Assembly (NCBI RefSeq): GCF_000270285.1
Contig: NC_015738.1
Location: forward strand, 682,001-746,000
DNA: 64,000 nt
From: Eggerthella sp. YY7918
Lineage (GTDB): Bacteria; Actinomycetota; Coriobacteriia; Coriobacteriales; Eggerthellaceae
Reading direction: 5' to 3'
The position numbers were made by a program, and so were the translations under genes. The notes below the pieces were generated by a model, which saw only the letters and a list, made by a program, of their open reading frames with translations, was not told the DNA's origin and searched no databases. Positions 33,725-42,414 of the stretch are shown piece after piece. The first letter of the stretch is position 1. Each line of letters begins with the position of its first letter.

Positions 33725-35134
33725 TTACCGCATGAGCATGCGCAGCAGCTTGATCTTGTCGCCGAACGGAGGGTTGCGGACGGGGAGTTCGAGCCATGTA
33801 CCCTTCTTCATGGTGGACTTGTAGTGGGTGAAGCAGTCGAAGCCTGTCTTGCCGTGATAGGCTCCCATGCCGGAGTATCCCACGCCGCCGAAGCCCATGT
33901 GGTTGTTCGCGAGATGAATGATCACGTCGTTTACGGTGGCGCCGCCGAATTGCAGGCGCGTGAGTACGCGATGCTGCACTTGTTTGTCATCGGAAAACAC
34001 GTAGCAGGCAAGCGGTTTCTCGAACGTGTGCACGATATCGAATGCTTGGTCGAGCGAGCGGTAGGTGAGCACGGGTAGCACAGGGCCGAATATCTCCTCG
34101 TTCATTATCGGGTCCTCCAGCGTCACGCCGCGCAGGCAGGTGGGCTCGATGCGCAGCGTCTCGGGGTCGCCGTGGCCGCCGAACGCCACTGTGGCCTCGG
34201 GATTGCGATTCTCGATAAGTCCCATCACGCGCTCGAAGTGGCGCTGCGAAATCATATGCGGCCATTCGTCGCAGGTCAGGATGTTTTCGCCGTAATATTG
34301 GTGGAAGCACGCGTCCAGTTGCGCCACGAAGTCATCCACCACGCGTTCGTGTACGAGCAGGTAGTCGGGTGCGACGCAGGTTTGCCCGCAGTTGATGCCC
34401 TTGCCCCAAGCGATGCGCTGGGCTGCGCGCTTCACGTTGGCGGTCTCGTCCACGATGCAGGGGCTCTTGCCACCCAGCTCCAGTACGACGGGGGTGAGAT
34501 ACTTTGTGGCAGCAGACATCACCGTGCGACCTACGCTTGTGCTGCCGGTGAAGAATATCTGATCCCAGCGAACCCCCAGAAGCCAGTCGTTCATGTCACC
34601 CGACCCGGGAAAGCCGCACACGAATTCGGGCGGGAAAATGCTCGTCAGCATCTCGATTAAGAGTTCGCTCGTAGCCTTCGAGGTGCGTGAGGGCTTGAGC
34701 GCTACGCAGTTGCCGGCCGCGATGGCGTCCACCATGGGTACGAGCGCCAGCTGCAGCGGATAGTTCCACGGCGACAGTACCAGAACCACACCCATCGGGC
34801 TGGGGTACACCTTCGATGTGGAATGGAAGTGCACGATGGGCGAGGCCACGCGGCGCGGACGCGACCAAGCGTTCAAATGCTTGAGGCACGTGGAAATTTC
34901 TTCGTAGACGAGGCCGAGTTCGGTGGCGTAGCCCTCGAACGGTGCCTTACCCAGGTCGGTGGTGAGCGCGGCCAGAATACGCTCTTCGTTCGCCTTCAGG
35001 TACGCGCGTAGTTGCTCGAGCGCGCGACGGCGGTACTCCACCTGCAGTGTGGCGCCCGTCGCGTAGAAGTCGCGCATCTTCTGCGCCGCAGCTTCGACGT
35101 CGGCGATGCTTTCGTAATGGGGGATGGCGGTCAT
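33725..35134 (-). CDS. Aldehyde dehydrogenase (class 3-like)
   Basis: 469 residues. It has NAD-binding WNYPLQLALVPMVDAIAAGN, FFTGSTSVGR, the general-base Glu in LELGGKSP and the catalytic Cys in NCGQTCVAPDY. The short N-terminus and C-terminus place it with ALDH3-type fatty/aromatic aldehyde dehydrogenases. It follows an iron alcohol dehydrogenase gene with a hairpin-rich spacer, so an alcohol-to-acid route was probably encoded; the alcohol dehydrogenase is frameshifted here. Confidence 0.92.
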   Translation of the reverse strand: MTAIPHYESIADVEAAAQKMRDFYATGATLQVEYRRRALEQLRAYLKANEERILAALTTDLGKAPFEGYATELGLVYEEISTCLKHLNAWSRPRRVASPIVHFHSTSKVYPSPMGVVLVLSPWNYPLQLALVPMVDAIAAGNCVALKPSRTSKATSELLIEMLTSIFPPEFVCGFPGSGDMNDWLLGVRWDQIFFTGSTSVGRTVMSAATKYLTPVVLELGGKSPCIVDETANVKRAAQRIAWGKGINCGQTCVAPDYLLVHERVVDDFVAQLDACFHQYYGENILTCDEWPHMISQRHFERVMGLIENRNPEATVAFGGHGDPETLRIEPTCLRGVTLEDPIMNEEIFGPVLPVLTYRSLDQAFDIVHTFEKPLACYVFSDDKQVQHRVLTRLQFGGATVNDVIIHLANNHMGFGGVGYSGMGAYHGKTGFDCFTHYKSTMKKGTWLELPVRNPPFGDKIKLLRMLMR

Positions 35135-35162
35135 CTTGGGGCCTTTCTGATCTTAGACGTCC

Positions 35163-35274
35163 ACGTTATGGGCTGGCGGTGTCCACCAAGCGAGTTCCGG
35201 ATGGCGAACAGTCCAGTGGACTGTCCGTGCGAGCAGGACTGTTTGAGCGACTGGGCATTGCCAGCCCATAACGT
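35163..35274. repeat. 112-bp inverted-repeat element
   Basis: ACGTTATGGGCTGGC (35163-35177) and GCCAGCCCATAACGT (35260-35274) are a perfect 15-bp inverted repeat. Inside, ACAGTCCA and TGGACTGT form a second palindrome, and GGACTGT occurs again nearby. It lies between the alcohol and aldehyde dehydrogenase genes and could be a MITE-like insertion or an RNA hairpin. Confidence 0.65.
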
Positions 35275-35300
35275 TTCGAGTAGTTTTGATGTTCAAGGTG

Positions 35301-36487
35301 CTAAAACGCAGCTTCCAATATCTCCCTTGCCACTTCAAGCGTAATCTCGGTTTCGTTATATAGTGCGGCGCCGTCGTAGCGAGCCTGTTGAGCGACGGCG
35401 GGAAGGTCATCACGCGCAACGCCCAACTCGGACAGGCGCAGCGGCACGCCGTACTTCTCATGGTACAGGTCGTTAAGTGCGAACAGGTGCTCGCAGAACG
35501 CGTGGTCGCGTTCGCCGGTCGAGGCGCTTGTGCCCAGATCAGCCGTCCGTGCCGGTGCGAGATATGGCAACAGTTCGCCATACAGTCCGGCGTGAATCCC
35601 GTTGTTCAGGTTGTAGCGCACGCAGTGGGGGAGCAGCATCATCATGGCTTGGCCGTGCGGGATGTGGCAAAGTCCGCCGAGCGAATGGCCAAGGGCGTGT
35701 ACGATGCCCACCATCGCATTGCTGAACGCTGCGCCTGCCAGAAGCGACCCGAGCGCCAAGCTTGTGCGCGCGTCAACGTTGTCACCATCGCGGCAGGCCA
35801 CGGGCAGGTTTTCGGCGATGAGTTCAATGGCCTTCACGGCGAAGGCATCGCTCACCGGGTTCTTCTGGATGGACGTATACGCCTCGATGGCATGCGTGAG
35901 CGCGTCTATGCCGGTGGTGGCCGTGAGCTTCGGGGCAGAGAGGCGGTGAGCGCCGGATCGAGCACCGCCACGTGCGGCACCAGTTTGTAGGATGTGAACG
36001 ACAACTTCGCGTGCTTGTGTGTGTCGGCCACCACGGCTACAAGCGTCACCTCGCTGCCGGTGCCGGCGGTGGTGGGCACGGCGATGAACGGCGGTAGATC
36101 AGTCTTCAAAATCTCCGAACCTTGCAGCGTGGCAAAGTCCACACCTTCGCACGCAAGCGAGGCGGCCGCCCCTTTTGTCGTGTCGATAACCGACCCGCCG
36201 CCGATGGCTACGAACCCATCACATCCACGTTCGGCGTAGAGCCGTGCCACTTCGTTCACTACATCCATCGATGAGTCGGGCGGCACTTGATCGAACACCT
36301 CGTAGGCCACGCCCGCCGCGTCCAGAACGCCTGTGAGTTTTGCGGCCACCCCCAACTTCACAAGGCCCGCGTCCGTCATAACAAGCGGATGCGCCACACC
36401 GCGGTCGGCCAGCTCGCTGGGAAGTTTATCCAGCGCATGTTCGCCGCAGATGATCTTCGTGGGGCAGGCGAATTCAAAACCGTTCAT
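35301..36487 (-). pseudogene. Iron-containing alcohol dehydrogenase, frameshifted
   Basis: The first 180 residues match an Fe-ADH (NAD motif FVAIGGGSVIDTTKGAA; PTTAGTGSEVT) up to DPALTASLP, then the frame ends in SSRPPPA-stop. Adding one C to the CCCC run (G run on the plus strand, 35932-35935) restores PKLTATTGIDALTHAIEAY and a full 395-residue protein with the metal-binding histidines (THAIEAY; HALGHSLGGLCHIPHG). Either the gene is freshly inactivated or the base call in the run is wrong. GTAAGGAG precedes the ATG. Upstream is a 176-residue unknown protein, downstream an aldehyde dehydrogenase. Confidence 0.85.
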
Positions 36488-36496
36488 ACGAGCTCC

Positions 36497-37027
36497 TTAC
36501 GGTTGAGTAGCGGACGGACGGGCGGCAGAGGTACGGTACGCGGCGCGCCAACCGAAGAACATGCGCAAGAGCGCCGTAAACATATAGGTAAGGGCAATGC
36601 CTGTGTTGTTGGGCCCGCGGGTGGAGAACGCGCGCTGTGCGAGCGCCTGCTGAAGCGTCATGCCGCCGGTAAAGCACGCGAATGCATAGGCCAGCGAGCG
36701 AAATGCGATCACGTAGTCGATGGCTACCGCATCCGTCTCGGAGCTGGTCAAGCCACTGCCTGGTTCCACGTCGCGCGCAAGCCGCGCAGGGGGCACTCGT
36801 TTGAGCACACTGCTTTCACTGCGCCGACAGACGCAGGCAAGGTTTGTCCCCTCCACCTTCAACATAAACGTGTAGCCGCACACCAAATAGTCCACCTCGG
36901 CGCGAATCTTCGGCGATACGTGTTTGAATAGATTGACAAGGTGGGGAAGCAGACGCAGGAGCACGCGAACATAGAGCGCTTGGAAACGTTCGTTCACAGT
37001 GCGGCGCGGAGGCGCTTGATTAATCAT
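36497..37027 (-). CDS. Conserved-looking protein of unknown function
   Basis: 176 residues, not recognised. It begins MINQAPPRRTVNERFQALYV, is mostly helical, and contains a strand-like block DYLVCGYTFMLKVEG with two Cys residues following (ACVCRR). The C-terminal part has hydrophobic helices that might touch a membrane (YVIAFRSLAYAFACFTGG). ATG at 37027 follows AAAGGAG. It is first in an operon with the alcohol and aldehyde dehydrogenases, 9 bp apart, so a role with these substrates is possible. Confidence 0.6.
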   Translation of the reverse strand: MINQAPPRRTVNERFQALYVRVLLRLLPHLVNLFKHVSPKIRAEVDYLVCGYTFMLKVEGTNLACVCRRSESSVLKRVPPARLARDVEPGSGLTSSETDAVAIDYVIAFRSLAYAFACFTGGMTLQQALAQRAFSTRGPNNTGIALTYMFTALLRMFFGWRAAYRTSAARPSATQP

Positions 37028-37218
37028 AGGCACTCCTTTGCATCGTTGACGATATCCCTATGATACTCCGGCATGCGCGGGCGACAGCGTTTTTTCGGTC
37101 GAAACGCACCGAAGGTGCACGGTTGGCAAAACGCCTTCCGCACGGCTGGTTTCACTCCGTTGTGAACAGGCATCTTTGTTCCTTTGCAACGCCCAGTGTA
37201 CGAAGTGTTCTCGGCGCA

Positions 37219-37234
37219 TACACCGATTGGTGTA
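37219..37234. promoter_or_regulatory. Small palindrome in the divergent spacer before htrA
   Basis: TACACC GATT GGTGTA, a perfect 6-bp inverted repeat. It lies in the 326-bp gap 37028-37353 between the divergent unknown-protein operon and htrA. No confident promoter was recognised in the rest of the gap. Confidence 0.3.
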
Positions 37235-37353
37235 ATTCCATGACGCGAAGATGACAATTGAGCGTAGGGCACTCAGATTAAAAGACCGACGTGATAAGGT
37301 GGCCGCATTACATCGGAATTCGAAAGTATTCACAGATTCTAGGAGCGTGAAGT

Positions 37354-38823
37354 ATGACCGATACGCATAACACCACTCCTGGCAGCACCCCTACGCCGCC
37401 GGCGCCGGGCGAAAATCACGCCCAGCACACATCATCTATGGGCCAGCAGCCCTACTATCAGCAGTCATCGCAGTCGACCTATCAGCCGCAGTCGACGTAT
37501 CACACGCCGGGCTCTGTTTCGGTTGAGAAAAAGTCGCACGGCCTGCGCACCTTTTTGATTGCGTTTGCCGGAGCGGCGTTGGCCTGCGCCATTGGATTTG
37601 GCGGTTTTCTCGCCTGGCAGTCCACCACGGGCGGTGTCGTTGGTGGCGACAGTGGCTCTCACGACGGGGGCCAGCAGACCCAACTGGGAGCTCAAAGTTC
37701 CAACTCGGTAGATGCTAACGACGAAGATCTTACGCTTCCCGAAGCCGTGGCTAAAAAGTCGCTTCCTTCGGTTGTCGCTATCGACGTGTACACCAACCAA
37801 TCGTCTATGGGCGGTTTCTACGGCTATGGTTCGGGCGCAAACAGCGGATCGGATGCAAGCACGCTCACGCAGTCTTCGCTTGGTAGCGGTGTTGTGCTCA
37901 CGCAAGACGGCTACATCATCACCAACAATCATGTGGTCGAAGGCGGCGACGCCTTTAAGGTGACCATCGAAGGCGAGCAGTATGACGCGGAAGTTGTTGG
38001 CACTGACCCCAGCTCTGACCTGGCCGTTATTAAGGCTAAGGACGCAAGTAACCTCAAGCCCATCGAGGTGGGCGACTCCGATAGCCTCATCATTGGCGAG
38101 TGGGTTATGACCATCGGCAGCCCGTTTGGCCTTGAGCAGTCCGTCGCCACCGGTATTGTGTCGGCCACAAGCCGCTCGCAGATCATGGACAGCGGCACCA
38201 ACCCCTACACAGGTCAATCTGGCGAGCCCACTATTTACGCGAACCTCATCCAGACCGATGCGGCCATTAACCCGGGCAACTCCGGCGGCGCGCTCGTCGA
38301 CGCTGACGGCAAGCTCATCGGCATCAACACGCTTATCACCTCGTATTCTGGCAACTACTCCGGCGTTGGTTTTGCTATCCCGGTGAACTACGCCACCAAC
38401 ATCGCGCAGCAGATCATCGACGGCAAGACTCCCACCCATGCGCAACTCGGTGTGTCGCTTTCCACGGTGAACGCGCAAAACGCTCAGCGTTATGGCCTGC
38501 CGGTTGAAAGTGGAGCCTACGTATCTCGTGTGTATCCCGATTCTGGTGCAGCGGCTGCCGGTATTGAAGTGGGAGACATCGTCACGAAGTTCGACGGTCA
38601 GAACGTCGCCTCTGCAAGCGAGCTTATGCTGGACATTCGCGCAAAAAATCCCGGCGATAAGGTGACCTTGGAAGTGAATCGCAATGGCGAAACGAAGCAG
38701 ATAGAAGTGACGCTTGGTTCTGACGAATCCAGCCAAAGCGCTTCGACTCAGCAACAGAGCGGCTCGCAGGAATCTCTTCTCGACCGTCTCTTCGGCAGCA
38801 GCACGAACGACCAGGCGGCGTAA
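37354..38823 (+). CDS. HtrA/DegP-like serine protease
   Basis: 489 residues. A 60-residue Pro/Gln/Ser-rich cytoplasmic tail precedes one membrane segment (about 65-88), a linker, a trypsin-like domain with His in ITNNHVVEGG, Asp in SSDLAVIKA and Ser in NPGNSGGALVD, and a C-terminal PDZ domain (GAYVSRVYPDSGAAAAGIEVG). It degrades or refolds damaged proteins outside the membrane, as actinobacterial PepD/HtrA proteins do. AGGAGCG precedes the ATG. A strong terminator follows. Confidence 0.93.
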   Translation: MTDTHNTTPGSTPTPPAPGENHAQHTSSMGQQPYYQQSSQSTYQPQSTYHTPGSVSVEKKSHGLRTFLIAFAGAALACAIGFGGFLAWQSTTGGVVGGDSGSHDGGQQTQLGAQSSNSVDANDEDLTLPEAVAKKSLPSVVAIDVYTNQSSMGGFYGYGSGANSGSDASTLTQSSLGSGVVLTQDGYIITNNHVVEGGDAFKVTIEGEQYDAEVVGTDPSSDLAVIKAKDASNLKPIEVGDSDSLIIGEWVMTIGSPFGLEQSVATGIVSATSRSQIMDSGTNPYTGQSGEPTIYANLIQTDAAINPGNSGGALVDADGKLIGINTLITSYSGNYSGVGFAIPVNYATNIAQQIIDGKTPTHAQLGVSLSTVNAQNAQRYGLPVESGAYVSRVYPDSGAAAAGIEVGDIVTKFDGQNVASASELMLDIRAKNPGDKVTLEVNRNGETKQIEVTLGSDESSQSASTQQQSGSQESLLDRLFGSSTNDQAA

Positions 38824-38843
38824 TTAATCGCCTCCTTCACAGA

Positions 38844-38875
38844 AAAACGGCTCTGGCATCTGCTGGGGCCGTTTT
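38844..38875 (+). terminator. Terminator after htrA
   Basis: AAAACGGC (38844-38851) pairs with GCCGTTTT (38868-38875) around a 16-nt loop, ending in the T-run, 21 bp after the stop codon. It separates htrA from the pyrH operon. Confidence 0.75.
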
Positions 38876-39016
38876 CACGTTATGAAGGTGTTCCTGTTTG
38901 TCCTTTACGTGAAAAGCTTCTCTTTGACTTCTGCAAAGAGCGCGCGTGTCAGGGTTTTCGGGTACCATACGATGACAAGCGAAAACACGAAATACAACCG
39001 CCGAGAGGATGGGGTT

Positions 39017-39733
39017 ATGTCGGAGGACTATCGATACAAGCGCGTGCTTCTAAAGCTGTCGGGCGAAGCGCTGGCGGGCGATGTGGGCTATGGCATCGAT
39101 CCGAAAGTGGTCGATGATTTGGCAGATGAAATTGCCGATATCGTGCGCGATGGCGTGCAGCTTGCGGTGGTTGTGGGCGGCGGCAATATCTTCCGCGGCC
39201 TGGCTGGCTCGGCTGAGGGCATGGACCGCGCGCAGGCCGACTACATCGGCATGCTTGCGACGGTCATGAACGCGCTTGCCTTGCAAGATGCGTTTGAGCG
39301 TCATGGCATTTTCTCGCGTGTGCAAAGCGCTATCAACATGCAGGAAGTATCTGAGCCCTACATTCGTCGTCGCGCCATTCGTCACCTCGAAAAGGGGCGC
39401 GTCGTCATCTTGGCTGCAGGCACGGGCAATCCCTACTTCACCACCGATACGACGGCCGCCCTGCGTGCGTGCGAACTCGATGTGGATGTGCTCATGAAGG
39501 CCACCAAGGTCGATGGCGTGTACGACAGCGATCCCAAGAAGAATCCGGATGCGGTACGCTTCGACACGATCAGCTATATGGACGTGCTTTCGAAAGGCCT
39601 CAACGTCATGGATTCGACGGCCACGTCTTTGTGCATGGACAACAACTTGCCGATGATCGTGTTCGATCTGACGGTCAAGGGAAACATTTCGCGCGCTTTG
39701 AAGGGCGAAAACGTAGGAACCACGGTAGAATAG
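39017..39733 (+). CDS. pyrH: UMP kinase
   Basis: 238 residues, full length. Nucleotide-binding motifs: [12 protein letters not shown] (12-residue start), [11 protein letters not shown], and the C-terminal [19 protein letters not shown]. It phosphorylates UMP to UDP. ATG at 39017 follows GAGAGGAT; in-frame upstream codons lack family similarity. It heads the conserved pyrH-frr-uppS-cdsA-dxr run without rpsB-tsf directly before it. Confidence 0.96.
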   Translation: MSEDYRYKRVLLKLSGEALAGDVGYGIDPKVVDDLADEIADIVRDGVQLAVVVGGGNIFRGLAGSAEGMDRAQADYIGMLATVMNALALQDAFERHGIFSRVQSAINMQEVSEPYIRRRAIRHLEKGRVVILAAGTGNPYFTTDTTAALRACELDVDVLMKATKVDGVYDSDPKKNPDAVRFDTISYMDVLSKGLNVMDSTATSLCMDNNLPMIVFDLTVKGNISRALKGENVGTTVE

Positions 39734-39805
39734 AGCGAAAGCTTTGAGCATCTGCAAACGCGCGATGCTCGCATGTTGCAGAAGTCGGGTGAAAGGATCC
39801 TGGAT

Positions 39806-40363
39806 ATGGTGAACGATATTCTTGAACAGGCTGAGGGACGCATGCAAAAGGCCCTTTCATCGCTCGGCGATGCATTCGGTTCCGTGCGTACCGGACGTGC
39901 CAACGCCATGGTGCTCGATCGCATCAAGGTGGATTATTACGGAGTGCCTACGCCGGTCAACCAAATGGCGGGCATCAAGACGCCCGACGCGCACATGCTG
40001 GTCATCGAGCCTTGGGATAAAGGCGTTCTCGGCGCCATCGAGCACGCCATCCTCGAGAGCGATTTGGGTGTGACGCCCTCCAACGACGGTACGGTTATTC
40101 GTCTGCCGTTCCCTTCGCTTACCGAAGAGCGTCGTCGTGAACTGGTGAAGCAGTGCAAGACGTACGCCGAAGAAGCTCGTGTGGCCGTGCGTAAAGCTCG
40201 CCAAGACGCCAATGCCGCCATTGAGCGTGCGGTCAAAGAGGAAAGCCTTCCTGAAGACGACGAACGTCGTGCCCAGGCCGACGTCCAAAAGCTCACCGAC
40301 AAATACGTCGCTGAAGTTGATGAAGCCTTCAAGAAGAAGGAAGCGGAAGTGATGGAGATCTAG
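39806..40363 (+). CDS. frr: Ribosome recycling factor
   Basis: 185 residues with RRF hallmarks: VRTGRANAMVLDRIKVDYYG, TPVNQMAGI and RLPFPSLTEERRRELVK. With EF-G it splits post-termination ribosomes. ATG at 39806 lies after GAAAGGAT. It follows pyrH by 72 bp. Element C begins 3 bp after its stop codon. Confidence 0.96.
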   Translation: MVNDILEQAEGRMQKALSSLGDAFGSVRTGRANAMVLDRIKVDYYGVPTPVNQMAGIKTPDAHMLVIEPWDKGVLGAIEHAILESDLGVTPSNDGTVIRLPFPSLTEERRRELVKQCKTYAEEARVAVRKARQDANAAIERAVKEESLPEDDERRAQADVQKLTDKYVAEVDEAFKKKEAEVMEI

Positions 40364-40366
40364 CAG

Positions 40367-40530
40367 GTTCCGCGGGCCTCCGGCCCGCGGAACTGCCCGA
40401 CGCTGCGGCCGGCTAGGGCACCCGATCTTCACACGATCCCGGAGGCTCGCGTACCAAAGTACGCCACGCCTCCGCGATCCTGCGAATCTCGGGCACCCCA
40501 GCCGCCCTCGCTGACGTACTACGCCAACCT
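40367..40530 (+). repeat. Multi-hairpin intercistronic element, copy C
   Basis: Hairpin 1 is a 12-bp perfect stem GTTCCGCGGGCC with GGCCCGCGGAAC, loop TCC (40367-40393). Then GACGCTGCG, outer stem CGGCTAGGG with CCCCAGCCG, inner core GCGTAC CAAA GTACGC extended by GGAGGC/GCCTCC, then CCTCGCTGACGTACTACG and CCAACCT. It ends 35 bp before the uppS start, within an essential operon. Confidence 0.8.
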
Positions 40531-40565
40531 GTTTCTCTCCTCACCAACCAGAAAGTGCCACCCCG

Positions 40566-41345
40566 TTGAACAAGCCGCTCGACTACATATTCCCAAATCC
40601 GCCGGCGGACCTCGATCCGACGTTGCTCGACTCTGCGGCGGTGCCGGAGCATGTGGCCGTCATCATGGACGGCAACGGGCGTTGGGCGAAGGAGCGCGGG
40701 AAGAACCGTCTGTTCGGGCATAAGGCCGGCATCGAGGCGGTGCGCGAGACCATTCGCTGCGCATCCGACGTGGGTGTGCGCTACCTGACCATCTATTCGT
40801 TCTCGTCCGAGAATTGGAAGCGGCCGCAGGACGAGGTTATCGGCCTCATGAACCTGTTTGCCACCACGATGCTTGCCGAGGTGGACGGGCTGCACGAGGA
40901 GCACGTGCGCGTCATGACCATCGGCCGCACCGATGCATTGCCGAAAAAGACGCGCGATGCGTTTGACGCTGCGTGGGAGAAGACGAAGAACAACGACGGC
41001 ATGACGCTGGTTGTGGCGGTCAATTACGGTTCGCGTGTAGAGCTGCTTGACGCGGTGCGTTCCTACATGGACGAGGCGCATGCCGCCCTGCGCGAGGGGC
41101 GCGCACCTGAGGAACTTACCGAGGAGTCGTTTGCGCGTCATCTTTATACGGCCGATATTCCCGACCCTGATCTGCTCATTCGTACGAGTGGCGAGATGCG
41201 CGTGTCGAACTTTCTTCTGTGGCAGATTGCTTACGCGGAGTTCGTGTGTACCGAGGTGCTGTGGCCCGATTTCGATCGTTACGAGTTTTTGCGTGCACTT
41301 TTGGAATTCCAAGGGCGTGACCGCCGGTTTGGGGCGGTGAAGTAA
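40566..41345 (+). CDS. uppS: Isoprenyl transferase (undecaprenyl diphosphate synthase)
   Basis: 259 residues. Signature motifs: VAVIMDGNGRWAKERG with the catalytic Asp, SFSSENWKRP, and the C-terminal DLLIRTSGEMRVSNFLLWQ. It builds the lipid carrier for wall synthesis from IPP. The start is TTG at 40566 without a strong ribosome site; the structured element just upstream could influence initiation. The stop is immediately followed by the cdsA start. Confidence 0.95.
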   Translation: MNKPLDYIFPNPPADLDPTLLDSAAVPEHVAVIMDGNGRWAKERGKNRLFGHKAGIEAVRETIRCASDVGVRYLTIYSFSSENWKRPQDEVIGLMNLFATTMLAEVDGLHEEHVRVMTIGRTDALPKKTRDAFDAAWEKTKNNDGMTLVVAVNYGSRVELLDAVRSYMDEAHAALREGRAPEELTEESFARHLYTADIPDPDLLIRTSGEMRVSNFLLWQIAYAEFVCTEVLWPDFDRYEFLRALLEFQGRDRRFGAVK

Positions 41346-42377
41346 GTGGCGGACAAAGCCGAAACGAGTGAGGCGATCCCGTCCGATTGTCATCCCGGCC
41401 AAAGTGACGCAGGGCAAACCACTCGCTATCCCGAGCGCAACGCGCAGCGCGAAGTCGAGGGATCTCGTGTGGCTTCGGCCAGCAAGGCTGCCGAGCGTAA
41501 GCGCACCGAGAAACTCAAGGAATTCGCGCAGGATAAAACGCCCAAGAAACTGAAGAACCCTACGAACTTCCAAGTGCGTTTTCGTACAGGATTCATTTAC
41601 ATCACCGTGTCGGTGGTGTGCATCCTCGTAAGCGAATGGACCACGCTTGCTCTGCTTGTGGCGACGGCGGGCATCACGGCTGGTGAGTTCTATTACATGT
41701 TGCGTTCAGATGCCAAGCTGCCCAACGAAATGCTGGGCATCATTGCTGCCATGCTCTATCCGATAAGCGTATTTTTCCTCGGCATGGAAGGCGCGCTGTT
41801 TGTGAGCCTTGCGCTGCTTTTGGCACTTATCGTATGGTACGTATTTTGGATGCGGGCGCGCGTTCCCGATGTGGGAGTGAGCTTCTTTGGCGCGGCCTAC
41901 TGCGGTATGTTGCTGTCGGGTGTGGTGGTGGTTCGCTCGGCGTTGCCCGATCCCTGGGGCGGCCTTTTGGTGCTGTGCCTGTTTTTGAGCGTATGGGGCA
42001 ACGATTCGTTTGCGTATCTGGTGGGCAGCAAGTTCGGCAAACATAAGCTCGCGCCGCGTACGAGTCCGAAAAAGAGCTGGGAAGGATTCTTTGCGGGACT
42101 TGTGGCTTCTGCCGTGTTCTGGTGTGTGATGACGTTTATTCCCGGCGTGTCGATGTCCATCCCTGAAGCAATCGTGTTTGGTCTGATCAGCGGTCTTATG
42201 GGGGTGCTTGGCGACTTGGCCGAAAGCCGCATCAAGCGCAATTCCGGGTTTAAAGATTCCGGCACCATCATGCCGGGCCATGGCGGTTTGCTCGATCGAT
42301 GCGACGCGCTCTTTTTGGTGGCGATCACTTCGGCGATTCTTCTCGTTGGTAGCGGCGCAATCCCTTACGTTGTCTAA
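41346..42377 (+). CDS. cdsA: Phosphatidate cytidylyltransferase with repeat-derived N-terminus
   Basis: 343 residues; makes CDP-diacylglycerol for phospholipid synthesis. About eight membrane segments and the family signature near the C-terminus (SRIKRNSGFKDSGTIMPGHG, then GGLLDRCDA). The start is GTG directly after the uppS stop. The first 75 residues are hydrophilic and unlike usual CdsA; residues 15-40 are encoded by sequence resembling dispersed intergenic repeats (41388-41467). A later start cannot be excluded, but none has a convincing ribosome site. Confidence 0.93.
   Translation: MADKAETSEAIPSDCHPGQSDAGQTTRYPERNAQREVEGSRVASASKAAERKRTEKLKEFAQDKTPKKLKNPTNFQVRFRTGFIYITVSVVCILVSEWTTLALLVATAGITAGEFYYMLRSDAKLPNEMLGIIAAMLYPISVFFLGMEGALFVSLALLLALIVWYVFWMRARVPDVGVSFFGAAYCGMLLSGVVVVRSALPDPWGGLLVLCLFLSVWGNDSFAYLVGSKFGKHKLAPRTSPKKSWEGFFAGLVASAVFWCVMTFIPGVSMSIPEAIVFGLISGLMGVLGDLAESRIKRNSGFKDSGTIMPGHGGLLDRCDALFLVAITSAILLVGSGAIPYVV
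41388..41467 (+). repeat. Dispersed-repeat sequence read in frame in cdsA
   Basis: Contains TGTCATCCCG, TATCCCGAGCGCAACGCGCA and GCGCGAAGTCGAGGGATCTC, the cores of common bacterial intergenic repeats related to 9450-9494. It encodes part of the hydrophilic tail of CdsA (CHPGQSDAGQTTRYPERNAQ). Confidence 0.55.
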
Positions 42378-42414
42378 ATCCGCTTTCTGTGAACGCGGGT
42401 GTTTGGAGGTCATC

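Noticed and set aside
35163-35274. A degenerate fifth copy of the multi-hairpin element family
   Set aside because: It lacks GACGCTGCG, the GCGTAC/GTACGC core and the GCTGACGTAC tail in either orientation, so it is treated as a different element.
35856-35905. Two separate short dehydrogenase genes instead of one broken gene
   Set aside because: The halves join into a single continuous Fe-ADH when one base is restored, and the second half lacks its own ribosome site.
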